From the NCBI GenBank assembly GCA_045639325.1, contig JAZUCU010000014.1:21044-85043 (forward strand): DNA of 64,000 nucleotides. The letters are read 5' to 3'. Of the stretch, positions 8,341-17,811 are shown piece by piece (the first letter of the stretch is position 1; every line of letters starts with the position of its first letter). Source of the DNA: RGIG8244 sp045639325 (lineage in GTDB: Bacteria; Verrucomicrobiota; Lentisphaeria; Victivallales; UBA1829). The translations under genes and the position numbers were made by a program. Under the pieces are notes generated by a model. That model was not told the DNA's origin. It did not search any database and worked only from the letters and a program-made list of their open reading frames with translations.

Positions 8341-10233
8341 GTGGAAAATAATTTTTATGATGTTATCGTAATCGGAGGCGGTCATGCCGCTTGCGAAGCC
8401 GCTCTCGCTGCCGCCAGATGCGGCGCAAAAACGTTGATGCTGACCATCAACCTGGATCATATCGCACAAATGAGCTGCAATCCCTGTATCGGCGGGATCG
8501 CAAAAGGTCACCTTGTCAGAGAAATCGATGCCCTCGGCGGTGCCATGGGTAAGATTGCGGATACATCGACCATTCAGTTCCGCATGTTGAACGGCACAAA
8601 AGGTGCTGCCGTCCATGCTCCCCGCGCACAATGCGATAAAGTCTGTTATCAGCGGGCAATGAAACTGTATCTGGAAAAAACGCCGAACCTGGCAGTGCGT
8701 CAGTCCATGGTCACCGGATTCCTCATCGAAAAAGATGCCGTCACCGGGGTCTTTGATTCCTTCGGCGAAGAATTCCATGCAAAAGCCGTTGTCATGGCTG
8801 CCGGCACATTCCTCCGGGGCAAACTCCACTACGGATTGAAAGATTTCCCCGGCGGCCGTGCCGGTGACCCGCCATCCACGGAACTCTCCCTTGCCATTCG
8901 CGACCAACTCCAACTGCGGATGGGCAGACTGAAAACCGGGACTCCGCCCCGCGTTTATGGCAGAAGCATTGATTTCTCCGGCATGGCTCCCCAGGAATCC
9001 GATCTGCCCGAAGAACGTTTTACATTCTATCCGGATGAAAACGGCATCGCTCCCCGTACCCGCGACCGGGATATGGTTTGCATGATGACGCACACCACTG
9101 CAAAAACCGCCGAAATTGTGCGTCAGAATCTGGATAAAGCCCCCATGTATAACGGCAAAATCGAAGGGATCGGTACACGCTATTGTCCCTCTTTTGAAGA
9201 TAAAATCGTCCGTTTCCCCGATCATGAACAGCATCACATCTATCTGGAACCGGAAGGGGAATTTACTGACGAATATTATCTCAACGGTATCTCCACCAGT
9301 CTCCCGCCGGAAGTGCAGAAACTGATGGTCCGCTCCATCCCCGGACTGGAAAATGCCGTCATTGCAAGATATGCTTATGCCATCGAATACGACTTTATCT
9401 TCCCGGAAGAATTGGACCGCTGTCTCGCGGTCAAGAAGTGGAAAGGTCTTTATCATGCCGGTCAGGTCAACGGCACAAGCGGATACGAAGAAGCTGCCGC
9501 CCAGGGCTTGACTGCAGGTTTGAATGCTGCCCGTTATGCCGCTGGAAAGCCGGGCGTGGAATTTCCCCGCGATAATTCCTATTTCGGTGTCATGATGGAT
9601 GACCTGGTGACAAAAGAAATTGTGGAACCCTACCGTCTGTTCACCAGTCGCGCAGAATACCGTTTGCGGATCCGTCAGGATAACGCCGACTTGCGTTTGT
9701 GCGAAATGGCATACGAAAACGGTTTGATTTCCGGTACGGTTTACAATAAATTCCAGAAGTACAAAGAAAATCTGGAAGAATCCACACGGCTGGCAAAAGA
9801 ATGTTCTCTCCCCGGCGGAAAAACAGCTTGGACCGTCATCCGCGATATGCAGGGGGATGCCGAATTTGAAAAACTCCCCGTCGCTCCCGAATCTCTGGGT
9901 ATCCGCCCCGATACACGGGAAGGCAGACGCATTTTCCGTCAATTGGCAATTCAAGCCCATTACGAAGGCTACATCCGGCAGGAAGATCAGGCTGTCGCCC
10001 GTTTGCGCAATCTGGAATCCTGGCGCATTCCCGCCGATTTCGATTACGATGCCATCACCGGTCTGCGCAATGAATCCAGAATGAAATTGAAACGTGTCGC
10101 CCCCGTCTCCCTTGCACAGGCAAGCCGGATCGACGGCGTGACGCCCTCCGAAATTTCTCTCCTTCAGGTCTGGCTGGAACGAATCCGCAGAAACAACAAC
10201 ACCGCACCGGACGGGGAAAATAAAAATGGCTGA
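8341..10233 (+). CDS. mnmG: tRNA uridine-5-carboxymethylaminomethyl modification enzyme MnmG (GidA)
   Basis: The 630-residue protein has the length and landmarks of MnmG, the FAD-dependent partner of MnmE that modifies U34 of tRNAs. The dinucleotide-binding motif is IVIGGGHAACEAALAAAR, followed by SCNPCIGGIAKGHLVREIDALGG, RMLNGTKGAAVHAPRAQCDK, AGTFLRGKLHYG and YCPSFEDKIVRFPDHEQHHIYLEPEG. The C-terminal QASRIDGVTPSEISLLQVWLE is also typical. A GTG start at 8341 follows a CGGAGA site; a nearby ATG at 8335 is out of frame. The gene overlaps the next one by 8 bp. No mnmE is present here. Confidence 0.95.
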   Translation: MENNFYDVIVIGGGHAACEAALAAARCGAKTLMLTINLDHIAQMSCNPCIGGIAKGHLVREIDALGGAMGKIADTSTIQFRMLNGTKGAAVHAPRAQCDKVCYQRAMKLYLEKTPNLAVRQSMVTGFLIEKDAVTGVFDSFGEEFHAKAVVMAAGTFLRGKLHYGLKDFPGGRAGDPPSTELSLAIRDQLQLRMGRLKTGTPPRVYGRSIDFSGMAPQESDLPEERFTFYPDENGIAPRTRDRDMVCMMTHTTAKTAEIVRQNLDKAPMYNGKIEGIGTRYCPSFEDKIVRFPDHEQHHIYLEPEGEFTDEYYLNGISTSLPPEVQKLMVRSIPGLENAVIARYAYAIEYDFIFPEELDRCLAVKKWKGLYHAGQVNGTSGYEEAAAQGLTAGLNAARYAAGKPGVEFPRDNSYFGVMMDDLVTKEIVEPYRLFTSRAEYRLRIRQDNADLRLCEMAYENGLISGTVYNKFQKYKENLEESTRLAKECSLPGGKTAWTVIRDMQGDAEFEKLPVAPESLGIRPDTREGRRIFRQLAIQAHYEGYIRQEDQAVARLRNLESWRIPADFDYDAITGLRNESRMKLKRVAPVSLAQASRIDGVTPSEISLLQVWLERIRRNNNTAPDGENKNG

Positions 10234-11176
10234 CGGGACAGCAGCACCCGGACTTTTACGCGGCACGTTCCGCCGTTTTGCGGCGCAGCGGTTCGCCATT
10301 ACGTCATTGGCCGTGTGTTTACTTTTTTTCTTTACTGCTTTGGGTGCGGAATGTTACAGCATTTACTGCTCGACAAAAAAAATCGATCCGGTCTACCGTA
10401 TTCCTCATGTGGAACAACGGAATCAACCGCCCTCATGGAATCACCCGCTGGGCACGGACTATCTGGGGCGTGATGTGTTGCTGCGTGCCGTTTTTGCCAC
10501 ACGGACAGCGGTCAAAGTCGGGATTGCAGCCTCCTTATTATCCGCACTTCTGGGCGTGATTCTGGGAATCTGTGCCGGCTATTTCGGAGGCGTGATCGAT
10601 GATATTGTGGTCTGGATTTACAGTACCTTTGCCTCCATGCCGACTTTATTATTTATTCTTGCCTTTGCCCTCCTTGTTTCCAAAGGTTTCCTCTGGGGGC
10701 CGATTGATGATGCCTTCCGGGCATTATGCCGGATCCTCAACACGGAACCGGGGATGATGGCGGTTTATATCGGGATCGGTCTGACCGGATGGGTCGCACT
10801 TTGCCGTGTCGTCCGCGCCGAAACCATGCGCTTGCGGGAAATGCAATACGTGACTGCGGCGAAAGCATTGGGCGCAAGTCACCTGCGGATATTGCTGCAT
10901 CACATCCTGCCGAACCTGATGCATCTGGTGATTATTTATTTCACCATGCGTTTTGCCTTTGCTGTTATGACAGAAGTCATTGTCAGTTATCTGGGCCTTG
11001 GCGTTCAATTTGAACCCAGCTGGGGCGCCATGATTTCAGACGGACAGGGTCAATTATGGCGTGGGATCTGGTGGGAAGCCGCCGGTGCGACCATGTTCAT
11101 GTTTATACTCGTTCTTGCCCTGAATGTACTTGGTGATGCCCTGCGGGATGCTCTTGACCCCAGATTACAGAAATGA
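10226..11176 (+). CDS. ABC transporter permease, OppC/DppC type
   Basis: The 316-residue membrane protein carries the OppC/DppC N-terminal motif (HPLGTDYLGRDVLLR) and the binding-protein-dependent transport EAA loop (MQYVTAAKALGASHLRILLHHILPN), with about six hydrophobic segments. It would move oligopeptides or similar solutes together with OppB, two ATPases and a binding protein, none of which are adjacent. It overlaps mnmG by 8 bp and is convergent with the helicase gene (12-bp overlap). The orphan position is unusual; the partners may be elsewhere in the genome. Confidence 0.85.
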   Translation: MADGTAAPGLLRGTFRRFAAQRFAITSLAVCLLFFFTALGAECYSIYCSTKKIDPVYRIPHVEQRNQPPSWNHPLGTDYLGRDVLLRAVFATRTAVKVGIAASLLSALLGVILGICAGYFGGVIDDIVVWIYSTFASMPTLLFILAFALLVSKGFLWGPIDDAFRALCRILNTEPGMMAVYIGIGLTGWVALCRVVRAETMRLREMQYVTAAKALGASHLRILLHHILPNLMHLVIIYFTMRFAFAVMTEVIVSYLGLGVQFEPSWGAMISDGQGQLWRGIWWEAAGATMFMFILVLALNVLGDALRDALDPRLQK

Positions 11177-13777
11177 TTCGGTATCGCATTGCACGAATGC
11201 CATCAATTCATCATTGGACATATCAGTAAGCAATTTTTCATCCCCGGCATGAAGCAGAGTTTCCGCCAGACGGGTCTTTTCCCGAATCATCCGGTCAATA
11301 CGTTCTTCCAGCGTCCCGCGACAGACAAACTTGTGTACCAATACGTTACGATGCTGTCCGATACGATACGCACGGTCCGTCGCCTGATTTTCCACAGCCG
11401 GATTCCACCAGCGGTCAAAATGGATCACATGGTTCGCCGCCGTAAGGTTCAGCCCCACCCCGGCAGCCCTTAAAGAAAGAACAAAGAACGGGGCACCGGA
11501 TGGCGACTGGAAGTTTTCCACCGCTTCCTGACGTTCCCGGATGGACATACTGCCGTGGAGCATCAGCCCGCTCTGCCCGAACTGCGGGGCAAGGAGATCA
11601 TGAATCGGCTGGATCATTTCCCGGAACTGGGTGAAGACAAGAACTTTATCCCGTCGTTGTGCAATATTTTCAGCAAGGGCGGTCAGACACTGGAATTTCC
11701 CGCTCCGCCCGGCATCGTAATTACCCAGACCGGAGAATTGGGTCGGATGATTGCATATCTGTTTGAACTGCATCAAATAAGAAAGAATGACGCCGCGTCT
11801 GCGTTCCTCTTCCGCCCCGTACAATTCTTTCCGGAATTGTTCCACCGCCCGCTGATACATTTTCGCCTGCACCGTGGTCAAATGACACCGCACGGTGACT
11901 TCCGACTTATCCGGCAGATCGGAAATAATCTTCTTATCCGTCTTAAGTCGACGCAAAATACAGGGCTGCACCATTTTACGCAAAGGGGCGAAGCCCCGTT
12001 CCTTATCATCTTCCATGGATTTGACAGCCGTCCGGAATGCGGTATATGTCCCCAGAAATTGAGGAATCAGGAAATCAAAAATACTCCAGAGATCGGTAAT
12101 GGAGTTTTCAAGAGGCGTACCCGTCAGAGCAAACTTGCGGTCGGCAGTGAATTTCCGCAGGACGCCGCTTTGACGGCATGCAGGATTTTTTATATTCTGC
12201 GCTTCGTCCAGCAGCAAAACCGGGAAACGCAAGTCCAATAAAGGTTCCAAACGCAATGCCATGGAATAACTGGTAATCACAAGATCTTGTTCCGCAAAGA
12301 ATTTCGCCGGATCCTCACGGAAACGGGGCAATGTTCCCGCTGAGGCATGAAGGACCGCTGTCCGCAATTCCGGCGTGAATTTCACCGCTTCACTCCGCCA
12401 GTTTTCCAGCAGAGACGCCGGGACAACTGCCAATGCTGCGCCTTTTATACGGAATTCACCCTGCCGGCGCAAGATTTCCAGATAGGTCAGAATCTGTATC
12501 GTCTTGCCCAGCCCCATATCATCGGCAAGACACCCGCCCAATCCGAGGGAGCCCATACGGTACAGCCAGCGGACCCCATCCTGTTGATAAAAACGCAAAG
12601 GGATATGCGCAGGGAACGGCGGCATCACATCTTCCGGAATTCCCTGTTCCAGCAGCTTTTTCAAGTTTTCGGACGCATGAATGTTGCATAATTCCTCATC
12701 CGCAGGCGGAAGCATAGGCATATTACCGCCGGGCAGACGTAAACCGGAAATCATCCGCAAGCCCTGCAAAAACGGTACGCCTGCCGCCTGAGCAAGACGT
12801 TCTGCACGACGCCATTGTGTCAGAAGTTTGGATACCTGTTCCGTATCGGCTTCCACCCATTCCCCGCGGACACGGATCAAACCGCCGCCGGTTTTCAGAA
12901 TCGCCGCCAATTCTTCTTCGCTGATAACCTGATCACCCAACGCCGCCTGCACAGAAAAACGCAAAATATTCACCGTGACCGGCTCCCCTTTCCGGGGCGG
13001 CGGCGCATCAAAAGAAATATCCAGCTTGAGACGGGCGGGCCGTTTGCCATCCGCTTTGTTCAGGCGAACGGGTATGCCTGCGGAACGGAACGTTTCAATA
13101 TCGCGCACAAAGAGGAATGCTTCCTGCGGACTCCATACGCACGGGCGGAAGATGGATTTATTTTCCAGCATCGCAGCAAGAAACGGGCTTTTCTCCGAAG
13201 CATTCCGAACCGGAGCAAGCAGATTGGATAACGTTTCTTTCTCCGCCGCATATTGTTTTAACGCAGTCACTAACGGAATGTGCCGAACTTCCCCGTGTTC
13301 GTCGGTGCGGTCGGGGTATGTGGCAAGAAAAACAAAGGGGTGACGCCCATCGGTATCCTGCCGGTTTTCCGCCAAATGGAACGTAATTCTACCGATATCT
13401 TTCCAATCGGGAAAGCGTTGGCGGAGATATTCCGTTTCCGGAGCATGAGCCTGCAGAAATTCAGAAATCGAACGGAATAAGGTCAACAAGTCGTCGGTGG
13501 TACAGTTGACGCCATTGGCAAAAGGCGGCGCGATGCTGCATAACGTTTTCAGATACGTTTCTTCCGGCAGAGTGGAAAAACGGTTATTGCGCAAACATTC
13601 CTGTACAAAATCAGAAATAATCCGGCGGAGAAATATTATTTCCGGCGTAAACGGTTCGCTTTCCCGTTCTTTCAGCTGCAAAAGAGAAAGTAAGTCATTC
13701 TCCGGCAAATGATAAGGGGAGACCCGACTGCTGCAAAGCTGATGATGTTCGTCAAAGAAAAAATGCCTGTTCATCAT
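11165..13777 (-). CDS. SNF2-family DEAD/DEAH-like helicase (RapA/HepA-like)
   Basis: This ~870-residue protein is a Swi2/Snf2 ATPase. Motif I GGCLADDMGLGKT lies near residue 420, motif II LLLDEAQNIKN near 520, then ALTGTPLEN. In the C-terminal helicase lobe VLVFTQFREMI, LMLHGSMSIRER and RWWNPAVENQATDRAYRIGQ (motif VI, near 790) are seen. The N-terminal ~400 residues have no domain I recognise. Such proteins remodel RNA polymerase or DNA-protein complexes. The chosen ATG (13777) overlaps the stop of the upstream metallophosphoesterase as ATGA, which supports translational coupling; an in-frame ATG at 13798 is the alternative. Confidence 0.9.
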   Translation of the reverse strand: MMNRHFFFDEHHQLCSSRVSPYHLPENDLLSLLQLKERESEPFTPEIIFLRRIISDFVQECLRNNRFSTLPEETYLKTLCSIAPPFANGVNCTTDDLLTLFRSISEFLQAHAPETEYLRQRFPDWKDIGRITFHLAENRQDTDGRHPFVFLATYPDRTDEHGEVRHIPLVTALKQYAAEKETLSNLLAPVRNASEKSPFLAAMLENKSIFRPCVWSPQEAFLFVRDIETFRSAGIPVRLNKADGKRPARLKLDISFDAPPPRKGEPVTVNILRFSVQAALGDQVISEEELAAILKTGGGLIRVRGEWVEADTEQVSKLLTQWRRAERLAQAAGVPFLQGLRMISGLRLPGGNMPMLPPADEELCNIHASENLKKLLEQGIPEDVMPPFPAHIPLRFYQQDGVRWLYRMGSLGLGGCLADDMGLGKTIQILTYLEILRRQGEFRIKGAALAVVPASLLENWRSEAVKFTPELRTAVLHASAGTLPRFREDPAKFFAEQDLVITSYSMALRLEPLLDLRFPVLLLDEAQNIKNPACRQSGVLRKFTADRKFALTGTPLENSITDLWSIFDFLIPQFLGTYTAFRTAVKSMEDDKERGFAPLRKMVQPCILRRLKTDKKIISDLPDKSEVTVRCHLTTVQAKMYQRAVEQFRKELYGAEEERRRGVILSYLMQFKQICNHPTQFSGLGNYDAGRSGKFQCLTALAENIAQRRDKVLVFTQFREMIQPIHDLLAPQFGQSGLMLHGSMSIRERQEAVENFQSPSGAPFFVLSLRAAGVGLNLTAANHVIHFDRWWNPAVENQATDRAYRIGQHRNVLVHKFVCRGTLEERIDRMIREKTRLAETLLHAGDEKLLTDMSNDELMAFVQCDTESFL

Positions 13778-14610
13778 GAAACAAACCTGATGAGACATGC
13801 TTCCGGGGGGTTAAAAATGCGGTAAGGCAGCCAGGTCGTGCCAAGTCCGGAAGAAACCAGCAGCATGGTTTTGCCGTTTTTATGCTGATACGCGCCGTAC
13901 TCAAACCGTTTCCATTTCAAGGTAGAGGAAAAGAGAGCGCCGAACCAGGGGACACGGATCTGCCCGCCATGGGTGTGCCCTGCTAAGATCAAATCGACTT
14001 GCGCCAATTGATCCTCCGAAAGCAAGGCAATAGTATCGGGATGATGAAATGCAACACAGCGGAACGGTGCATCAAGGAAGGATTCCGGGAACACCGGATT
14101 GCCACGCTTGAGGTCATCCGCACCATAAAATGCAATACCGGGACACAGCAAACTGCGGTTCTGCAGGAAATGAAAAGATGCCTCCTGATACCATCTGCGC
14201 CAGAAGGTCGGGGGGAGCCATTTTCTGCGTAAATCCCAATTTCCGGGGACCGCAATGGCAGGGATTTTTCTGCCGATTTCTTGCAGGAACGGGAGTATAT
14301 CCGGGATCAGACAGCTTTCCGTTGCCAGGTCGCCGCCGAAAACAAAAAAATCCGGCTTGAATTGCTCAACAGCCGGATATAATAAACGCTTGACGTGTTC
14401 GACTCCGACGGCAGAAGAAAATCCGGGGATACTGTAAATCCTCCGGTTCTGCACGTGAAAGTCGGAAGCAAAAAGCAGTGTTTTACCCTGAAGATGAGGA
14501 GCATGGACACAATGGACGTGAACCTTCAGTCCGCCGCAGGTAATCACTTCTTCCTGCGGCACATCGACTGATTTACGCCGAACCCATGCCTCCCCGATAT
14601 TCCGGAGCAT
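13774..14610 (-). CDS. Calcineurin-like metallophosphoesterase (YkuE-type)
   Basis: The 278-residue protein has the five metal-binding motifs of the family in order: FASDFHVQ, FVFGGDLA, VPGNWDLR, AFHHPD and AGHTHGGQIRVP. The last motif and the C-terminal VSSGLGTTWLPYRIFNPPE are typical of YkuE-like phosphodiesterases, which often act on membrane lipids or lipid intermediates. No clear signal peptide or membrane anchor is seen. It sits between greA (5 bp upstream) and the SNF2 gene (ATGA overlap), so the three form an operon. The substrate is unknown. Confidence 0.85.
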   Translation of the reverse strand: MLRNIGEAWVRRKSVDVPQEEVITCGGLKVHVHCVHAPHLQGKTLLFASDFHVQNRRIYSIPGFSSAVGVEHVKRLLYPAVEQFKPDFFVFGGDLATESCLIPDILPFLQEIGRKIPAIAVPGNWDLRRKWLPPTFWRRWYQEASFHFLQNRSLLCPGIAFYGADDLKRGNPVFPESFLDAPFRCVAFHHPDTIALLSEDQLAQVDLILAGHTHGGQIRVPWFGALFSSTLKWKRFEYGAYQHKNGKTMLLVSSGLGTTWLPYRIFNPPEACLIRFVS

Positions 14611-14615
14611 TTTGC

Positions 14616-16730
14616 TTATTCACCGGCAAGTTCTTTGCGCAGATCTTCCGGGAGAGGAAGAACAGCCTGCACGGTGAAAGAACCGGCTTCCGGGATTTGC
14701 ACTTTGTCGCCGACTTTGCGGTTGATCAGAACTTCACCGATACGGGTCTTGTAGGAGATGCGGTTTCTTTCCGGATCGCCGTCCCATGCACCCAACAGGT
14801 AGAATTCCTTATTTGCACCGGAATCGGAAACGAGTTTAACGATACAGCCGAGGACGACCTGGTTGTCAACAACCACATCTTTGAAGTCGGTGCTCTGAAC
14901 CGTATTGAGATCTTTTTCCAATTCGCTGCGGCGTTTGTGGAGGAAGCGTCTCTGTTCTTTTGCGGCATCGTATTCGGCATTTTCGCGCAAGTCACCATAG
15001 CTGCGTGCGAGAGCAACAGCGGCGGCATTTTCGGGAATCAGAACGTTGATCAGGTTATCCAGTTCAGCCGCTTTTCTGCGGTAGGAAACCAGAGAGGTCT
15101 GAACAGCCTGTTCCATTGTGCCCTGAGATTTGCCAAGGATACGTCTGCCTTCGCCGGATTCCAGACATTCTTTCAATTCCGGAGAGAGGTTGGCAAGTTT
15201 GACAAGCAAGCTCTGACGTTCACCATCCATGAACGCTCTGCAGCGCTGAACCGCAGAACTGATGGAGGGGATATCGCCCTGAGCGTTATCGATCAGGAAC
15301 TGCTGGAACTGTTTCTTTTCGAATGTATTCTTTCTCAATTCACGCTGAGCGGCTGTCCATTCGCGGGGAAGGCTTTCCACGGAGAGAGCATTGACAACGC
15401 AGCCCATGTCGATGGCTTCTGCCAAACGGGGCAGAACCGCACCGGGATTCTTCCAGATCCAGAGGATCAGGTCGGAACTGAGCAATCTCATTTTCAGAAT
15501 GGTTTCGTTGAGGATGTCGGAAGAAACACGGCTCATCACCGGGCCGATGCAGCGCAGGGGAAGACGTGTACCGAGGATGGCAAGTTCTTCCTGTGTGTAA
15601 AGCAGGCTTGTAGCTTTCACAAAACCGCCGAGGAGTTTCACGGAGAGATGACCCCAGTATTCGAGACCTTCGAGTGTAAGTTTTTCATCAATCACAGCCG
15701 GCCAGAAGGGAACTTTGCCGCGGAGGGGAGCGAACATGGTGCGCAAGAGTTCGATATCGGTTTCCGGTTCACCGATCAGAGCCACACATTCCATGAGCAT
15801 GGTAACTTCTTTGGAAGGCATGGAACTGTAAAGACGGGTGAAGAGTTTGCCCAGTTTTTCTGCGGAAGAGGGAGACAACGGAGCCAACACTTCGTTTTCA
15901 TTGTTCTTTGTACCGGGGAGCAGGGTGTAAAGTTCCAGAACGCTGCGGGAATCGGCATAGAAACGCTTGTTGGACTGAGCCTGCTGTTCCTGGGGAGCAG
16001 AATTCCACCATGCTTCGAACGCATTTTCATCCATGATTTCGGGAACCATGAGGTAACCGACGATTTCTTTGACTTTGGCTTCCGGAATTTCTGCCAGAGC
16101 ATTTTTTTCGAAAAGACGGCGGTATTCGTGGGAGGAAACCTGTGCAAATTTAGCCGGATAAAGCAGATTCAGGAAGTCCGGTGTGAGGTTGAAGAAGTGA
16201 GAATGAATCACAGCATCTGCGATGGGTACGGAAGAAACGCCGGAGGATTCCAGACCGGCAACACCGATTGTACCAGTGAGTTTATCAATGCCGCTGACTT
16301 TACCCCACTGATGTGTATCCTGACGATAAACCAGAGCGGTAGAACGCAAATGCTGAAGTTTGTGGAAACGGTGTGCAGCATCACGAATGGAAACTTCCGG
16401 ATCTTTTGCAGCGATGGCTTTCACAACAGAACCGACTGCCAGATAGGGCGGCAGCAATTTGCGGACTGCATAATGCAGAGCGGTACGGAAATTAGCGGTA
16501 TCCAGAATGCCTTTATCTGCCAATTTGATTACAACTTCTGCTTTTTCTGTGGAGTGGGTGATATCTTCGCTCCATTTTTCCAACAGAGCGTCAAACTGTT
16601 CTGCATAAGGGCGAAGGTCCTGACTGTCTGTGAGTCCGATCTTCTCCAAAAGCAGAAGAACGACTTTTTCGTTGTCGGGAAGGTTTGCCAATTCGATCAA
16701 TTCGTTCAAGTTTGAACCGTTCATTTCCAT
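14616..16730 (-). CDS. greA: Transcription elongation factor GreA with long N-terminal extension
   Basis: The 704-residue protein ends in a complete GreA module. A coiled-coil with the acidic tip GDLRENAEYDAAKEQRRF (about residue 580) matches E. coli GreA, where the Asp and Glu needed for RNA-cleavage stimulation are conserved, and an FKBP-like domain follows (VKLVSDSGANKEFYLLG, IGEVLINRKVGDKVQIPE). Canonical GreA is ~158 residues; here ~540 extra residues precede it, mostly helical by eye. A ~715-residue GreA is known in Chlamydiae, also a PVC member, so the architecture supports that affiliation. The ATG at 16730 has AGGAG upstream and a strong promoter at 16778-16806. Confidence 0.88.
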   Translation of the reverse strand: MEMNGSNLNELIELANLPDNEKVVLLLLEKIGLTDSQDLRPYAEQFDALLEKWSEDITHSTEKAEVVIKLADKGILDTANFRTALHYAVRKLLPPYLAVGSVVKAIAAKDPEVSIRDAAHRFHKLQHLRSTALVYRQDTHQWGKVSGIDKLTGTIGVAGLESSGVSSVPIADAVIHSHFFNLTPDFLNLLYPAKFAQVSSHEYRRLFEKNALAEIPEAKVKEIVGYLMVPEIMDENAFEAWWNSAPQEQQAQSNKRFYADSRSVLELYTLLPGTKNNENEVLAPLSPSSAEKLGKLFTRLYSSMPSKEVTMLMECVALIGEPETDIELLRTMFAPLRGKVPFWPAVIDEKLTLEGLEYWGHLSVKLLGGFVKATSLLYTQEELAILGTRLPLRCIGPVMSRVSSDILNETILKMRLLSSDLILWIWKNPGAVLPRLAEAIDMGCVVNALSVESLPREWTAAQRELRKNTFEKKQFQQFLIDNAQGDIPSISSAVQRCRAFMDGERQSLLVKLANLSPELKECLESGEGRRILGKSQGTMEQAVQTSLVSYRRKAAELDNLINVLIPENAAAVALARSYGDLRENAEYDAAKEQRRFLHKRRSELEKDLNTVQSTDFKDVVVDNQVVLGCIVKLVSDSGANKEFYLLGAWDGDPERNRISYKTRIGEVLINRKVGDKVQIPEAGSFTVQAVLPLPEDLRKELAGE

Positions 16731-16777
16731 CGCCTGTGTCTCCTGATACTGGTTGGATTAGTTTGTTACATCCTTAT

Positions 16778-16806
16778 AATATAACATAACTTTTCCCGTT
16801 TTTCAA
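16778..16806 (-). promoter_or_regulatory. Promoter of the greA operon
   Basis: Read on the minus strand, TTGAAA (16801-16806), a 17-bp spacer and TATATT (16778-16783) lie 48 bp upstream of the greA ATG. This is one of the best promoter matches in the window. Confidence 0.7.
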
Positions 16807-16896
16807 ATATTTTTTTTCGACTGAATCTATCTTTTTTTTAATTTTTTTGCCGGACAGGAGCCTGCTGCCCCCATCCGGCAGAAAAGAGACAGTCGC

Positions 16897-17616
16897 TTAT
16901 TTGCTCTGTTCAAACAGCCATTTCCAGTTGGCTTCTTCCGCAAAAGCAGGAACCCAGGAGTCATGATCACGCCCCGGGACTTCCACATAACGGAATGTGG
17001 TACAACCTGCTGCTTCCAATGCGGCAGCCGCATCACGGGAACGCTTCGGCATCACAACAGAGTCCACTTCGCCATGATAAATCAGCAGGGGGACTTTCTT
17101 GAAGTTTTCAACCTGTTTGACGTCCACGCCGCCGCAGACGGGGAATGCTGCTGCAAATTTTTCCGGATAACGACTGATGGAATCCCAGGTGCCGTAACCG
17201 CCCATGGAAATACCCATGACATAGATCCGCTTACGATCGGCGCCGGTGCGTTCGATTTCCATATCCAGCATGGCTTGCGCCAGACGCAGATCTTCCGATT
17301 CTTCCGGCATGGTGTGTTCCGGATCACCCCAAGGGGTATTGACCCACTGATGCTCTTTCGGACACTGGGGAAACAAAGCCAGAACGTTGAGATTATTCTT
17401 CACGCAGAATTCGCTCATTTCCCGTGCACCATGAACAAGCTGACTGTAATTATTATCGCCGCGTTCCCCTGCACCGTGGAGAAAAAGCACAACAGCGGAA
17501 TCTTTACCGGCATTACCAAACTGACGTCTGCAATAGTTCAATTTTTTGCCGTCGGCGGATGTGTAAACGCACTGTTCCATGCCATACTTTACGTTGAGCG
17601 GAATGTCATTACTCAT
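16897..17616 (-). CDS. Alpha/beta hydrolase, dienelactone hydrolase/phospholipase-carboxylesterase-like
   Basis: The 239-residue protein has an oxyanion motif (LFLHGAGERGDN), the nucleophile elbow GISMGGYGTW, an acid in YHGEVDSVV and a His in GRDHDSW, so the full catalytic triad of a PHB-depolymerase/carboxylesterase-like hydrolase is present. There is no signal peptide, though related esterases are often secreted. The ATG at 17616 follows AGGAG and a TTGAAA-16-TATAGT promoter. It is monocistronic, diverging from the prepilin-like gene. The substrate is unknown; a feruloyl- or acetyl-ester role fits the CAZyme-rich context but is inference. Confidence 0.82.
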   Translation of the reverse strand: MSNDIPLNVKYGMEQCVYTSADGKKLNYCRRQFGNAGKDSAVVLFLHGAGERGDNNYSQLVHGAREMSEFCVKNNLNVLALFPQCPKEHQWVNTPWGDPEHTMPEESEDLRLAQAMLDMEIERTGADRKRIYVMGISMGGYGTWDSISRYPEKFAAAFPVCGGVDVKQVENFKKVPLLIYHGEVDSVVMPKRSRDAAAALEAAGCTTFRYVEVPGRDHDSWVPAFAEEANWKWLFEQSK

Positions 17617-17652
17617 GATTCAATACTCCTGATTTAGTTTGTAAATATTGAT

Positions 17653-17680
17653 ACTATAGATTGAAAAGTACAATTTTCAA
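17653..17680 (-). promoter_or_regulatory. Promoter of the alpha/beta hydrolase gene
   Basis: On the minus strand, TTGAAA (17675-17680), 16 bp, then TATAGT (17653-17658). The spacer contains an inverted copy of the -35 (TTGAAAA...TTTTCAA), which could be an operator. Confidence 0.65.
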
Positions 17681-17722
17681 TAAAAAATAACAGCTTTTTT
17701 ACTAAAAAAGCATCTTTTCCTC

Positions 17723-17750
17723 TTGACATTTTTCAGTCATGCGTTATAAT
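17723..17750 (+). promoter_or_regulatory. Consensus sigma-70 promoter of the first prepilin/DUF4838 module
   Basis: TTGACA (17723-17728), a 16-bp spacer and TATAAT (17745-17750) form the closest match to the sigma-70 consensus in the window. The start codon of the prepilin-like gene is 61 bp downstream, so expression of this module may be high. Confidence 0.75.
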
Positions 17751-17811
17751 TTATGGTGTAAATATAATTTTCTATCCATTATAAAACTCAATACAAGGAC
17801 ACAAAAAGACG

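Noticed and set aside
8323..10299. Long minus-strand open frame (658 codons) opposite mnmG
   Set aside because: It is the antisense of a clear mnmG gene; Cys/His/Phe-rich composition and no domain. Codon bias of this genome keeps antisense frames open.
14586..16715. Plus-strand open frame of 709 codons opposite greA
   Set aside because: Fully antisense to greA, no ribosome-binding site and no recognisable domain.
16848..16880. Hairpin TGCCGGA/TCCGGCA as a terminator of the alpha/beta hydrolase gene
   Set aside because: On the minus strand it is followed by an A-run, not a T-run, so it is not a canonical terminator in the needed direction.
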